Shown piece by piece: positions 8,142 through 15,661 of a stretch of DNA of 64,000 nt. Numbering within the stretch: the first letter of the stretch is position 1; the number at the start of each line of letters is the position of its first letter. The stretch lies in assembly GCF_003574835.2 (NCBI RefSeq), contig NZ_CP063196.1, forward strand, positions 2,542,001 through 2,606,000. Direction: 5' to 3'. The notes beneath the pieces were generated by a model, which was not told the DNA's origin, did no database searches, and saw nothing but the letters and a program-made list of their open reading frames with translations. The stretch is from Thermobifida halotolerans. GTDB taxonomy: Bacteria > Actinomycetota > Actinomycetes > Streptosporangiales > Streptosporangiaceae. Made by a program: the position numbers and the translations under genes.

Positions 8142-8167
8142 CCGCCGGGGCCCGCGGGCCCCGGCGG
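8142..8167 (+). terminator. Perfect 26-bp palindrome between precursor and cupin genes
   Basis: The left arm CCGCCGGGGCCCG (8142-8154) is exactly complementary to the right arm CGGGCCCCGGCGG (8155-8167). It begins 8 nt after the peptide stop. Such a hairpin between a RiPP precursor gene and its enzyme genes commonly attenuates transcription and protects the short upstream mRNA, giving excess precursor. That role is inferred here. Confidence 0.6.
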
Positions 8168-8211
8168 TCCCCTCCCCGTCCCAGGCGCCGCCCGACCCCG
8201 GAAAGGATCCG

Positions 8212-9390
8212 ATGACCGACCGCCTGTTCACCGAGACGCTGCTCGCCGCCGTGGGCGAGGACCTGCTGAGCACCCGGCTGTCGGAGGACTTCGTCCGCGC
8301 CGACGTCGGCGCGGCGGCCGTGGAGCCGCTGCTGACCTTCCAGGCGCTCAGCGACCTGCTGAGCACCCACCAGTTGGAGCCGCCCCGGCTGCGGCTGCAC
8401 CGCGCGGGCAGGCCGGTCCCGGTCGGCGACTACACCGACCCCGGAGAGGCGTCGGGGGTGGCGCGCCGCCTGGTGCGCCCCGAGGCGCTGTACGAGCAGC
8501 TGCGGCAGGGCGCGAGCCTGGTGCTGGACGGCATCGACCGGCTGCACCCGCCGATCCGCGCCGCCGCCGACGACCTGATGCGTCTGGTGCGCGAGCGCGT
8601 GCAGGTCAACCTGTACCTGATCTGGGGCGACTCGCACGGGTTCGACACCCACTGGGACGACCACGACACGTTCATCGTGCAGCTGGCCGGCACCAAGCAC
8701 TGGAAGGTGCACGGCCAGGGCACCCGCCCCCACCCGATGAAGGAGGACGTCGACCACTCGCACCGCCCACCGCAGACCGCGGTGTGGGAGGGCGTGGTGC
8801 GCCCCGGCGAGGTGCTGCACGTGCCGCGCGGCTGGTGGCACACGGTCACCGGCACCGGCGACGTCAGCATGCACCTGACCTTCGGATTCACCCGCGCCAC
8901 CGGCGTCGACTGGGCGCGCTGGCTGGTGGAGCGGCTGCACGAGGTGGAGTTCGCGCGCACCGACCTGCCCCGCTTCGGCACCCCCGAGGAGCGCCGCAAG
9001 CACCAGCACGAGCTGCTGCGCCGCCTCATGGACCTGGCCGAGCAGCACGACCTGGACGCGTTCCTCGCCGACCGCGACTCCCGGTTCCCGCGCCGCCAGT
9101 CCTTCTCGCTGCCGTGGGCGGTCGACGGCGCCACGCCGGAGGCGGACACCGTGGTCGAGTTCACCCCGATCCTGCCCGCGGCGCTGCGCGAGGACGGCCA
9201 GAAGGTCGCGCTGACCGTGGCGGGCCGCCGCTACGCGTTCCCCCGGGCGGCCCAGCCGATGCTGGAGGCGCTGGCCGAGGAGCGCACGCTGACCGTGGCC
9301 GAACTCGCCGAGCGCGCGGGCGAGGCGGTGGACACCGCGGCGGCGCTGGTGCGGGTCCTGGTGCGGCACCACCTGGTGCTGCTGCGCTGA
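8212..9390 (+). CDS. JmjC-domain cupin_4 family 2-oxoglutarate/Fe(II) oxygenase
   Basis: This 392-residue protein of the ROX/YcfD (cupin_4) family normally hydroxylates protein side chains, such as Arg in ribosomal protein L16 for YcfD. The Fe(II) triad is intact: His147 and Asp149 in THWDDHD, and His210 in VPRGWWHTV. The core TFIVQLAGTKHWKVHG is diagnostic. Residues about 330-392 form a C-terminal winged-helix segment (LTVAELAERAGEAVDTAAAL), as in ROX proteins. A GGAAAGGA ribosome site precedes ATG 8212. Its place directly after the peptide gene and the protease gene suggests it modifies that peptide rather than a ribosomal protein. Hydroxylation of Asp or Asn is an inference. It could still be a ribosomal oxygenase that merely neighbours the peptide. 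Confidence 0.85.
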   Translation: MTDRLFTETLLAAVGEDLLSTRLSEDFVRADVGAAAVEPLLTFQALSDLLSTHQLEPPRLRLHRAGRPVPVGDYTDPGEASGVARRLVRPEALYEQLRQGASLVLDGIDRLHPPIRAAADDLMRLVRERVQVNLYLIWGDSHGFDTHWDDHDTFIVQLAGTKHWKVHGQGTRPHPMKEDVDHSHRPPQTAVWEGVVRPGEVLHVPRGWWHTVTGTGDVSMHLTFGFTRATGVDWARWLVERLHEVEFARTDLPRFGTPEERRKHQHELLRRLMDLAEQHDLDAFLADRDSRFPRRQSFSLPWAVDGATPEADTVVEFTPILPAALREDGQKVALTVAGRRYAFPRAAQPMLEALAEERTLTVAELAERAGEAVDTAAALVRVLVRHHLVLLR

Positions 9391-9453
9391 GCCCGGCTCG
9401 TCCCTGTGACCTGGGATTGCGCCGGTACGCCGGAATTGCCAACCGAAGTTAAT

Positions 9454-9472
9454 TTAGGCTAGCCTCATTTCT
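9454..9472. promoter_or_regulatory. DtxR/IdeR iron box upstream of fhuF-like gene
   Basis: TTAGGCTAGCCTCATTTCT matches the left and central parts of the 19-bp consensus TTAGGTTAGGCTAACCTAA. It lies about 60 bp before the reductase start codon. Under iron sufficiency the regulator would repress the downstream gene. Confidence 0.7.
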
Positions 9473-9534
9473 GCGACCGCAATCGTGCGCGACCTGTCGC
9501 GCCGTCCCGCTTCCGCAGAAGGGGCTTTTCCGGC

Positions 9535-10401
9535 ATGGCACACCAGCGTCACCCGCTCACGACGGTGGTCGACGCCTGCGCGCCACTGAGGTTCGCTCCG
9601 CTGCCCGACCTGCGCGCCTCCGGCCTGGTCCGGGGCGGCGGGGAGAGCGACGTCGAGCGGTGGCACCGCGCCGACCTGATGGCCTCCGACGGCGCGCTGG
9701 GAGAGGTCTACGACGGTTTCGTCGCGGCCACCGAGCCCGGCCACCGGCTGCCCGCGGCCACGCACTTCCTGCGCGCGCTGCTGCGCGAGCCGATCTTCCT
9801 GGTGTCGGCGGGCCTGTACCTGACCGGCCGGGCGCCCCTGCTGGACGCGGGCCGCCTGTGGTTCCCGGTGCGCGCCGACCGCACCCTCGGCACCCCGCTG
9901 GTGACCGGGGCGCGGGTGGCGGTGGCCGCCGACGACGCCTTCGCCGACCACCCCGACGCGATCGCCGTCGCCGACGCCGACGAGGTGACCCGGATCGCGG
10001 CCGGTGCGCTGGTGAGCGCGTTCACCCCGGTCGTCGACGCCGTGCACGCCCACACCCGGCTGGGGAAGCGCACCCTGTGGGGCTGGGTGCTCGACACCGC
10101 GCACTTCTACATGCTCAACCCGGCCCGGTTCCTGGGCCGCGACGCCCGGGCGGCGTGGGAGCGCGCCGACCGCATGGCCGACGCCATGATCGCGGCCGGA
10201 GCGGTCACCCGCTCCCGGCCCCGCCTGTTCCCGTTCCGCGAGGACCACCCGCGCGGCACCTGGGCGGTGCGCGGCACCTGCTGCTTCGACTACAAGGGCG
10301 ACCCCGAGCACGGCTACTGCACCACCTGCCCCCTCAAGTGCGACACCCAGCGCCGCGACGAGTTGCAGGAGTGGCTGCGCAACCCGTCCCTGGCGCCCTG
10401 A
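9535..10401 (+). CDS. FhuF-type (2Fe-2S) ferric siderophore reductase
   Basis: This 288-residue cytoplasmic protein ends with the FhuF iron-sulfur signature: Cys249-Cys250, then Cys262 and Cys265 (CC-x11-C-x2-C), plus an extra Cys269. Proteins of this family reduce ferric hydroxamate-type siderophores after import to free the iron. The N-terminal 240 residues show the family's helical domain, with GWVLDTAHFYMLNPARFLGR near residue 183. ATG 9535 has GAAGGGG upstream. The iron box at 9454 predicts iron-repressed expression with the fuscachelin-type locus. The gene is immediately downstream of the cupin gene but has its own promoter region. Confidence 0.85.
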   Translation: MAHQRHPLTTVVDACAPLRFAPLPDLRASGLVRGGGESDVERWHRADLMASDGALGEVYDGFVAATEPGHRLPAATHFLRALLREPIFLVSAGLYLTGRAPLLDAGRLWFPVRADRTLGTPLVTGARVAVAADDAFADHPDAIAVADADEVTRIAAGALVSAFTPVVDAVHAHTRLGKRTLWGWVLDTAHFYMLNPARFLGRDARAAWERADRMADAMIAAGAVTRSRPRLFPFREDHPRGTWAVRGTCCFDYKGDPEHGYCTTCPLKCDTQRRDELQEWLRNPSLAP

Positions 10402-10533
10402 TCCCCGGTGGTTCCGCTTCCGGGGTCACCGGGAGTGCTCATCCGCGGCCCGGAAGCGAGACCACCGGTCCGGTCTACTGCGCACCTCATGTCCGAGGGT
10501 AGTCTTCTGGTGACCCCCGGAGGTGAACCGAAC

Positions 10534-10719
10534 GTGAAAGCCACCCTCCACCCGGTGTTCGGCCTGCTCGCCGCGGCCCTGTCCGCGTCGATCCTCGCCG
10601 TCGACCTGCCCCACTACGCCACCGCGGCCTCCGCCGCGCTGGTGCTGCTCCTCGCCGTCTGGCTGGCGCTGGCCGTCCACGGAACCAGGAGGCGTCGCAG
10701 CCGCCCCAACTCCCGGTGA
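10534..10719 (+). CDS. Small two-helix membrane protein
   Basis: This 61-residue protein starts at GTG 10534 with GGAGGTG upstream. Its two hydrophobic stretches (about residues 7-22, VFGLLAAALSASILAV, and 29-49, ASAALVLLLAVWLALAV) are followed by a very basic tail, HGTRRRRSRPNSR. No family was recognised. A decayed copy of its first half, including the ribosome-site region, lies at 11808-11935, so this locus has been duplicated locally. Confidence 0.6.
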   Translation: MKATLHPVFGLLAAALSASILAVDLPHYATAASAALVLLLAVWLALAVHGTRRRRSRPNSR

Positions 10720-11044
10720 TCCTGTCCGGGAACCGCCGTGAGTGCCCGACCGGCGGTCCCGGGGACGGGCCCGCCGGCTCCCGAACGGTGTTCTGGCCAC
10801 TTCCGGCCACGGGAGACGGCCGTTCCCCCTCCTCGGACCTGGAAGACTTGGGAGGAGCGGAGGCGCCCGCACCGCGGGGCCACGGACACGACCTGGTCGT
10901 ACCGGGGTCCGAAGGACCCGCTTTCCCTTGGCGCGAAGCCCTCTTCTGCTGCCGCTGCTCCGTCCCGCCTGGGCGGTACGGATCCGGCCGGGCCGTGCGG
11001 GTGCGTCTCCGCCTGACTCCCACCCCCTGCATCAGGAGACCGAC
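10720..11044. other. Intergenic, no gene seen
   Basis: About 325 bases between the small membrane protein gene and the lipoprotein gene. No reading frame with plausible composition and ribosome site was found on either strand. The promoter of the lipoprotein gene is presumably here, but no convincing -35/-10 pair was identified. Confidence 0.5.
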
Positions 11045-11725
11045 GTGCCCTTTCCCGCCGACCGCTGGCTGACCGTCCCCTCGACGATCGCGGTCCTGGC
11101 CGCCACCGGCTGCTCCGGTATCGCCGACCAGGTCGCGGAGTCGATCGAGAACGCGGCACGGGGGGAGATCACCGAGTTCGAGGATCTCTCCGTACTGTGC
11201 GGGGACATCGGCGGCGGTTTCCCGGAAGCCGCCGCCCGCTCCGGCTCAGGACCGCGTCCGACCGTGCTGTTCTTCGACTCGATCGCGGCCGACAGCGACA
11301 CCACCACCGGATACGAGCTGGCCGCACCGCGCGAGGACCTCGCGCCGGACGCCACCCCCATCGTCGGCTGGCATCCGGACAGTCTCGACCAGACCGAACT
11401 CCTGGTCTGCGCGGAGGGCCACGGAGCGAAGGAGGAACTGCACACCTGCGACTACGCCGACGACTGGGGCTCGGGCAGCAGCACTCTCGCGGTCCCGATG
11501 TTCAGCCAGGAGTTCTCCTTCACCGTCTACGAACTGGCCACCGGCCGCGTTGTCCACGAGACCGAGATGCTCGCGACGAACGGCAGTTTCATCGGCTCCG
11601 GCCTGACCACCGACTGCCCCTCCTTCCTCCAGTACGACCCCCAGCCCACCGAGCTGTACGCGCAGCCCAACGCCGACGACATCCACGCACTGCTGGCGGA
11701 GACCGTGGAGGGGAAGGCTGCCTGA
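11045..11725 (+). CDS. Secreted lipoprotein of unknown function
   Basis: This 226-residue protein starts at GTG 11045 with CAGGAG 9 nt upstream. The N-terminus (VPFPADRWLTVPSTIAVLAA) is a signal peptide ending in the lipobox LAATGC at about residues 18-23, so the mature protein would be a lipid-anchored extracellular protein. The body has several Cys (LCGDIGG, LLVCAEGH, HTCDY, TTDCPS) that could form disulfides. It ends with a Pro-rich segment and an acidic helix. No catalytic motif or named domain was recognised. It is a single gene flanked by the small membrane protein gene and that gene's decayed copy. Confidence 0.75.
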   Translation: MPFPADRWLTVPSTIAVLAATGCSGIADQVAESIENAARGEITEFEDLSVLCGDIGGGFPEAAARSGSGPRPTVLFFDSIAADSDTTTGYELAAPREDLAPDATPIVGWHPDSLDQTELLVCAEGHGAKEELHTCDYADDWGSGSSTLAVPMFSQEFSFTVYELATGRVVHETEMLATNGSFIGSGLTTDCPSFLQYDPQPTELYAQPNADDIHALLAETVEGKAA

Positions 11726-11807
11726 CGGCCTCCGCACCCCCTCTCCGGCACCCGGGAGGGCGTTCACGTATCCGATGCGGCCCGGGACGGGACCATCGTT
11801 GCGCCAC

Positions 11808-11935
11808 GGGAGGCGAACCGCATTCGAAACCCCTCCCCCACCCGGTGTTCGGCCTCTGCCCGCCGCGGCCCTGTCCGCGTCGGTCCCCGCAGTCGACCCG
11901 CCCCACACGCCACCGCGGCTCCGCTCCCTCGCCCC
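11808..11935 (+). pseudogene. Decayed copy of the small membrane protein gene at 10534
   Basis: The segment GGAGGCGAACCG (11809-11820) and the sequence after it align with GGAGGTGAACCG and the coding start at 10520-10650. Both share CACCCGGTGTTCGGCCT, GCCGCGGCCCTGTCCGCGTC and GTCGACC-GCCCCAC. The copy has lost the GTG start and carries several small indels that break the frame. It fills most of the 307-base gap between the genes at 11725 and 12033. Confidence 0.65.
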
Positions 11936-12032
11936 CACAGGACACCGCCCCGGAGTGACCGGTGCTCCTGCTTCGCGTGGGGGCGCGGGCGGCCCCGGCA
12001 CGGCCGACGCTACCCAGGGGACGGTGACGGGG

Positions 12033-12269
12033 TCACGGGGTCTCCTCCGGGGGGTTCGAGGAGTGGTCCCGGGCGCGCAGCAGGCCGGGGGCGGCGTAAA
12101 CCCAGCGGCCGTCGACCTCCTGGTAGAGGCCGGAGACCCGGAAGCGGGTGAGGAAGAGGAAGCGTTCGGTTCCGTGGTCCCGGACCAGCGCGGCAAGGTC
12201 GGCGGCGGGGATGGTCAGGCCGTCGAGCGGTCCGGCGTACAGGGTCACGAGGTCGGTGGTGTTGTCCAT
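12033..12269 (-). CDS. Conserved-looking 78-residue hypothetical protein
   Basis: It reads from ATG 12269: MDNTTDLVTLYAGPLDGLTI, then PAADLAALVRDHG, RFLFLTRFRVSGLYQEVDGR and WVYAAPGLL. The pattern of a small soluble alpha/beta protein with aromatic-rich strands resembles short hypothetical proteins common in Streptosporangiales. No signal peptide or membrane segment is seen, and no strong Shine-Dalgarno precedes the ATG. Function unknown. Confidence 0.6.
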   Translation of the reverse strand: MDNTTDLVTLYAGPLDGLTIPAADLAALVRDHGTERFLFLTRFRVSGLYQEVDGRWVYAAPGLLRARDHSSNPPEETP

Positions 12270-12687
12270 GCGGTGCCGTGCCAGTTCAGTTGTCGAGGGT
12301 TCCCACACCCGGAGGTGCGGTCTCCGGTGCGGGACGGCTGCGGGGGTGCGGGCCCGCGGCCACCTCATCGATCCTGACATCTGAGGGCCGCAACCGCAGG
12401 CGATTGCCCGTTTTGGCAGGATCGTCGCGGTCCGGACGGCGGGAGGGGCGGCCCTCCCGCCCCTGTCGGTACCGGCGCGGTCGAGAGGAGCGGCGTGATC
12501 CCCACGGTGGGTTCTCGGCCTGGTGGTTGGTCGTTGGTGGAAGGCGGCGCTCGCGACCGGCGCAGTCGTGTGGCCTGCCGCACCCCCGAGGACCCGACGG
12601 AGGAGTGCGGTTCCGGCTGCGGCACCCCGGCCGTTTCGGTCCCGAACACCACAAGGCCCCACCGGGGTCACCGCACGGAGCAGTCCT
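12270..12687. other. Intergenic, hairpin but no gene seen
   Basis: About 420 bases between two minus-strand genes at the edge of the lower-GC island. It holds the hairpin at 12438-12461 and probably the promoter of the 78-residue protein. No reading frame with a believable protein was found on either strand. Confidence 0.5.
12438..12461 (-). terminator. Hairpin downstream of the lower-GC membrane operon
   Basis: GGCGGGAGGG (12438-12447) pairs perfectly with CCCTCCCGCC (12452-12461) over a 4-nt loop. There is no T-run. It lies about 230 bp beyond the last gene of the operon (12688) and before the next minus-strand gene, so it could terminate that transcript. Confidence 0.5.
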
Positions 12688-13119
12688 TCAGAAGAAGACG
12701 AGCCGAACCGCTCCGACTGCGGTGACAACAACTCCGGCCACACCCAGCGCGAAGAAGAAGAGATCCACGGCGTAGACGGCTGTGCGCAGACGCCTTTCCC
12801 CGGCCACCTCTTCAGCGGGGGTCTTCTCGGGCTCCACTCCCAACTGGTCCAGCAGAGCGTCGACGGAGAGGGGACGGGGGATGACCGGGGCGGCTTCCCT
12901 CTCCGCCGCCCCTCCTCTCTCCTTCTCTCTCACTTCCTCAGCCGTGGCCTCCGCGTCGGCAGCGATCAGTTCCGCCATCCTCAACAGCCGCCCCCGGTCG
13001 ACCCTGTTCTTGGCGGCGATGCGAGATTCCGCGCCGACCTCACTGAGCACCCCCTCGAAAGAACGCACAAGAAGAAGAGCGGAAAGGATGAATACCGCCA
13101 GCAGCAGAAGAGCGCTCAC
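12688..13119 (-). CDS. Membrane protein, N- and C-terminal helices with acidic coiled middle (island gene D)
   Basis: This 143-residue protein starts at GTG 13119 with an excellent GGGGAGGTGA site. Residues 2-20 (SALLLLAVFILSALLLV) and about 112-143 (VYAVDLFFFALGVAGVVVTA...) are hydrophobic. The middle is Glu/Ala/Arg-rich (AELIAADAEATAEEVREKER) and likely helical. Both ends anchored with a short cytoplasmic loop is the same plan as gene B at 14065, and the C-terminal patterns (R-x-LR, AVDL, VFF) look alike. No family was recognised. It is the last gene of a four-gene minus-strand set with clearly lower G+C than its surroundings. Confidence 0.65.
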   Translation of the reverse strand: MSALLLLAVFILSALLLVRSFEGVLSEVGAESRIAAKNRVDRGRLLRMAELIAADAEATAEEVREKERGGAAEREAAPVIPRPLSVDALLDQLGVEPEKTPAEEVAGERRLRTAVYAVDLFFFALGVAGVVVTAVGAVRLVFF

Positions 13120-13149
13120 CTTTCACCTCCCCACAACCGAAGGACAGCG

Positions 13150-14061
13150 CTAGGCACCGCGTTCCGCATCGTTCCTTCTCCTTCCGGAACCTCCCACCCG
13201 CCTCTGCTCCCGCCGAGCCGCAAGCTGGTTTCTCACAATCGTCTGCCCGCCTCCCACACTCACACTTCCTCCGGTTCCCCCCGAGTACGCGCTCATATCA
13301 TTCTCCACCTTCTGGACCAGTCCGGCCACCGGCTCGGACTCGGGAAGAGAGGTGACCAGTCTGTTCCGACATCTCCCGATCCTCAGTTTCCCATCCCGCA
13401 GCTCCATCCCCCTGGTTCTGGACCAGGAATTCACGTCGAAGCCGTCCAGAGCACGAATCAGCCCTTCCACCCCGGAGCCCCTGAAAGCGCCGGTCAGCCT
13501 CCGCTCCCCTATAACGGACAGAAATTCCTCGACCTCGATGTTCACTCTGGCCAAGAAGTCCGGATCAACCTCCTCACCTCTTTCCTCAGAGATACTCATC
13601 ACCTCCAGTGCGGATCTCAGAGCACCGGAGAATCTATAGAAATCCCTCTTGAGAGAGGAGATATGGCCTTCTCCCTGGGCGATCTCCTTATCCACCTCCG
13701 ACCTGACGGCATCGAACCTCGCCATTTCCTCCTCAGGATTCTTTATCCTCTCCAGGGCCTCTTCGATCTTGATGTTCAGAGAATCGACTTCGGCCGCCAA
13801 CTTCTCTATCGACTGACGAAGATCCTTCTCTCCCAGAGTGACGCCACGGGAGTCCCTCGCCATCTTCTTCAGGTCGCTCGCCAGAGTCAAATCAAAACGA
13901 TCCGTCTCCCTGACGGCCGCGTTGATAGCCTTCTCCACCTTCTCCTTGTAGTTGAGCCTCCTCCGTATCGCGACGATCCGGTCGAGGCCCGCAGCCACCG
14001 CGAAGGCTCCCGCCATGACCACGCCCTCGACAAGGCTGATATTGAAACCAAATACATCCAC
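13150..14061 (-). CDS. Membrane-anchored coiled-coil protein (island gene C)
   Basis: This 303-residue protein starts at GTG 14061, close behind the stop of gene B at 14065. An N-terminal hydrophobic segment (about residues 8-26, ISLVEGVVMAGAFAVAAGL) anchors it. Residues about 38-150 are a heptad-like coiled coil rich in Glu, Lys and Leu (EKDLRQSIEKLAAEVDSLNI, KIEEALERIKNPEEEM). A second helical region spans about 150-250. The C-terminus is Gly-rich and then strongly basic (RREQRRVGGSGRRR). No enzyme motif was seen. Architecture and length are close to gene A (301 residues). Codons and composition are much less GC-rich than neighbouring genes, suggesting transfer. Confidence 0.65.
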   Translation of the reverse strand: MDVFGFNISLVEGVVMAGAFAVAAGLDRIVAIRRRLNYKEKVEKAINAAVRETDRFDLTLASDLKKMARDSRGVTLGEKDLRQSIEKLAAEVDSLNIKIEEALERIKNPEEEMARFDAVRSEVDKEIAQGEGHISSLKRDFYRFSGALRSALEVMSISEERGEEVDPDFLARVNIEVEEFLSVIGERRLTGAFRGSGVEGLIRALDGFDVNSWSRTRGMELRDGKLRIGRCRNRLVTSLPESEPVAGLVQKVENDMSAYSGGTGGSVSVGGGQTIVRNQLAARREQRRVGGSGRRRNDAERGA

Positions 14062-14064
14062 ATC

Positions 14065-14493
14065 TCAGCCAAAGAACACCAGGCTCGCAAGAGCGAGCAG
14101 AACCAGGAGGTCCACAGCCAGACCCCTCAGCACTTTTCCGTTGAACACACTGCGCGCATCGCGGAATCTTCTCCCGTTCCCCGAAACGAGGGAGACTTCA
14201 CTCTCCGCCCGACCGCAGTCATCCTGGACAGCGAGTCTCAGTTCCTCGATCCTCTGCTTCTTCCTGGAACTGCTCCCCGATGTCCTCCCGCGGACGATCT
14301 CTTCCAGGGCAAGCAGGTTTTCAACCGCTCCCACCAGCGCGGTCCGGGCAGCACCCAGCGTCCTTCGGACCTGCAGAGAGTCACTTCCCCCATGAGAACT
14401 GTCCAGGGAGTGAAACCCCGAGTGAATGAAGACGACCCTCGTCACCGTGCGTACAAGCACACAGAAGACGAGAGTCCAGAAGAAGAAGTACAC
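14065..14493 (-). CDS. Membrane protein with N- and C-terminal helices (island gene B)
   Basis: This 142-residue protein starts at GTG 14493 with GGGAGG 4 nt upstream. Residues 2-22 (YFFFWTLVFCVLVRTVTRVVF) and 120-141 (KVLRGLAVDLLVLLALASLV) are hydrophobic. The middle is a polar helical region (RIEELRLAVQDDCGRAESEV). It lies between genes A and C with short spacers, so the four form one operon. Size and topology match gene D (143 residues), giving an A-B, C-D pattern. No known family was recognised. Confidence 0.65.
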   Translation of the reverse strand: MYFFFWTLVFCVLVRTVTRVVFIHSGFHSLDSSHGGSDSLQVRRTLGAARTALVGAVENLLALEEIVRGRTSGSSSRKKQRIEELRLAVQDDCGRAESEVSLVSGNGRRFRDARSVFNGKVLRGLAVDLLVLLALASLVFFG

Positions 14494-14514
14494 GAGTCCT
14501 CCCGAAAGAATTAG

Positions 14515-15420
14515 CTATCTTCCCAGGCCGCTTCTGCCACCGTCCTCTCCTCTGTGCCCCCATGCCCTCCGCGCCGCCCGCGCCGCGGCCTGGGCCCGTC
14601 CGATCATTCCCCTCGTGTTCTCTCCTCTTCCGCCACCCCGCTCGGGTCTGTCTTGCGACCCTCCTCTGGTCCTGCTTCCAATTTCGCCCGCACAGGGGTG
14701 GGCCGACACTATTTCCGAGAGGCTCTTGACGGCTTTTCCAAGGCGGTCGTCATCGCTCTTCAGGGTACCGACACTGACCTTGACCGAGTTCTTCAGCCTT
14801 TCGGCCTCCTGCATCACATCGTCGACCGGTCCAAGTCTCCTTTCCAACTCTTCACTCACCCTCTGAACGACCTGCTTCTCCCGCTCCCAGTCGGTCCTCA
14901 CCTCCACAAGCGGAACCAACTCGGCCGTGTGGCGAGCCTTCTCCCTGGTCATCCTGTCGATCTCATCGGTCGGAAGGAACTCGCCTCCGACGACATTACT
15001 CCTCTCATCGCCCTCTCTCTCGCTCGTCCTCCCCGAAATCCTTCCATTTTCTATGCTCAACTTCGCCAGCACGGCCTGGCCCCTCCACGGGAAGAGCACG
15101 CTTCCCGTCCTGGGAACCTTACTGAGCTCTCTCGACCAGGGAAACCTACGAATCGGCTCTCCTGTCTCTATCGCTCTCTCCACACTTCTCTGCAGAGATT
15201 TATGACGGATCTCCCTGAGGATGCTGACAACAGCAAAAGAGACCGCTATCCCCACACACGCAGCAAAGGTCCCACTTCCTACGTCCAAGGCCCTGAGAAG
15301 CGAAAGGACCGGCCCCACAGAGTCAACCCCCAACCCGCAAGAGATCCACCACCAAAAACCAGAGGGCTCCGTTTCACCCCCCAAGGGGGACAAAATCCGG
15401 GGAGATCCTAACGTCTCCAC
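14515..15420 (-). CDS. Membrane-anchored coiled-coil protein with basic tail (island gene A)
   Basis: The suggested start is GTG 15420 (301 residues); the frame stays open to 15519, so the start is uncertain. Two hydrophobic stretches (about 21-42 and 51-69, TFAACVGIAVSFAVVSIL) form an N-terminal membrane hairpin. Charged helical segments follow (about 155-265), including REKQVVQRVSEELERRLG and MQEAERLKNSVKVS. The tail is rich in Arg and Gly. A TTA leucine codon at position 4, rare in high-GC actinomycetes, supports foreign origin. It is the first gene of the island operon, divergent from the lipoprotein gene at 15662. Function unknown. Confidence 0.6.
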   Translation of the reverse strand: METLGSPRILSPLGGETEPSGFWWWISCGLGVDSVGPVLSLLRALDVGSGTFAACVGIAVSFAVVSILREIRHKSLQRSVERAIETGEPIRRFPWSRELSKVPRTGSVLFPWRGQAVLAKLSIENGRISGRTSEREGDERSNVVGGEFLPTDEIDRMTREKARHTAELVPLVEVRTDWEREKQVVQRVSEELERRLGPVDDVMQEAERLKNSVKVSVGTLKSDDDRLGKAVKSLSEIVSAHPCAGEIGSRTRGGSQDRPERGGGRGENTRGMIGRAQAAARAARRAWGHRGEDGGRSGLGR

Positions 15421-15661
15421 GCCAACAACCCCAGAACGGAAGGTACCAATGCCGTAACTCCGCGCCCTCCGGGGAGTGCCAGGTTCCGGCCACCCGGTAT
15501 TCGACCACGGATTTCTCACCGCTCGGTCCCGGTCAGCGCATGCGTGTCCGCATGTTCGATGCGTTCAGCCGAATCGGGTCCGGTGTCATCGGCGCGAATA
15601 CACCCATGCGTGGGATTCTTCTCCGGAACCCCCCGTCTCCCCTGTCCCACGGAGAAACCGC

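Noticed and set aside
8212-9390. Plain ribosomal-protein hydroxylase (YcfD role)
   Set aside because: Not excluded, but its position right behind the peptide gene and peptidase gene, with a hairpin between, fits peptide modification better. Kept as an alternative in the feature.
12523-14514. A 663-codon plus-strand frame through the lower-GC island
   Set aside because: Ser/Pro/His-rich with no ribosome site. The minus-strand frames have clear membrane helices, coiled coils and good Shine-Dalgarno sites.
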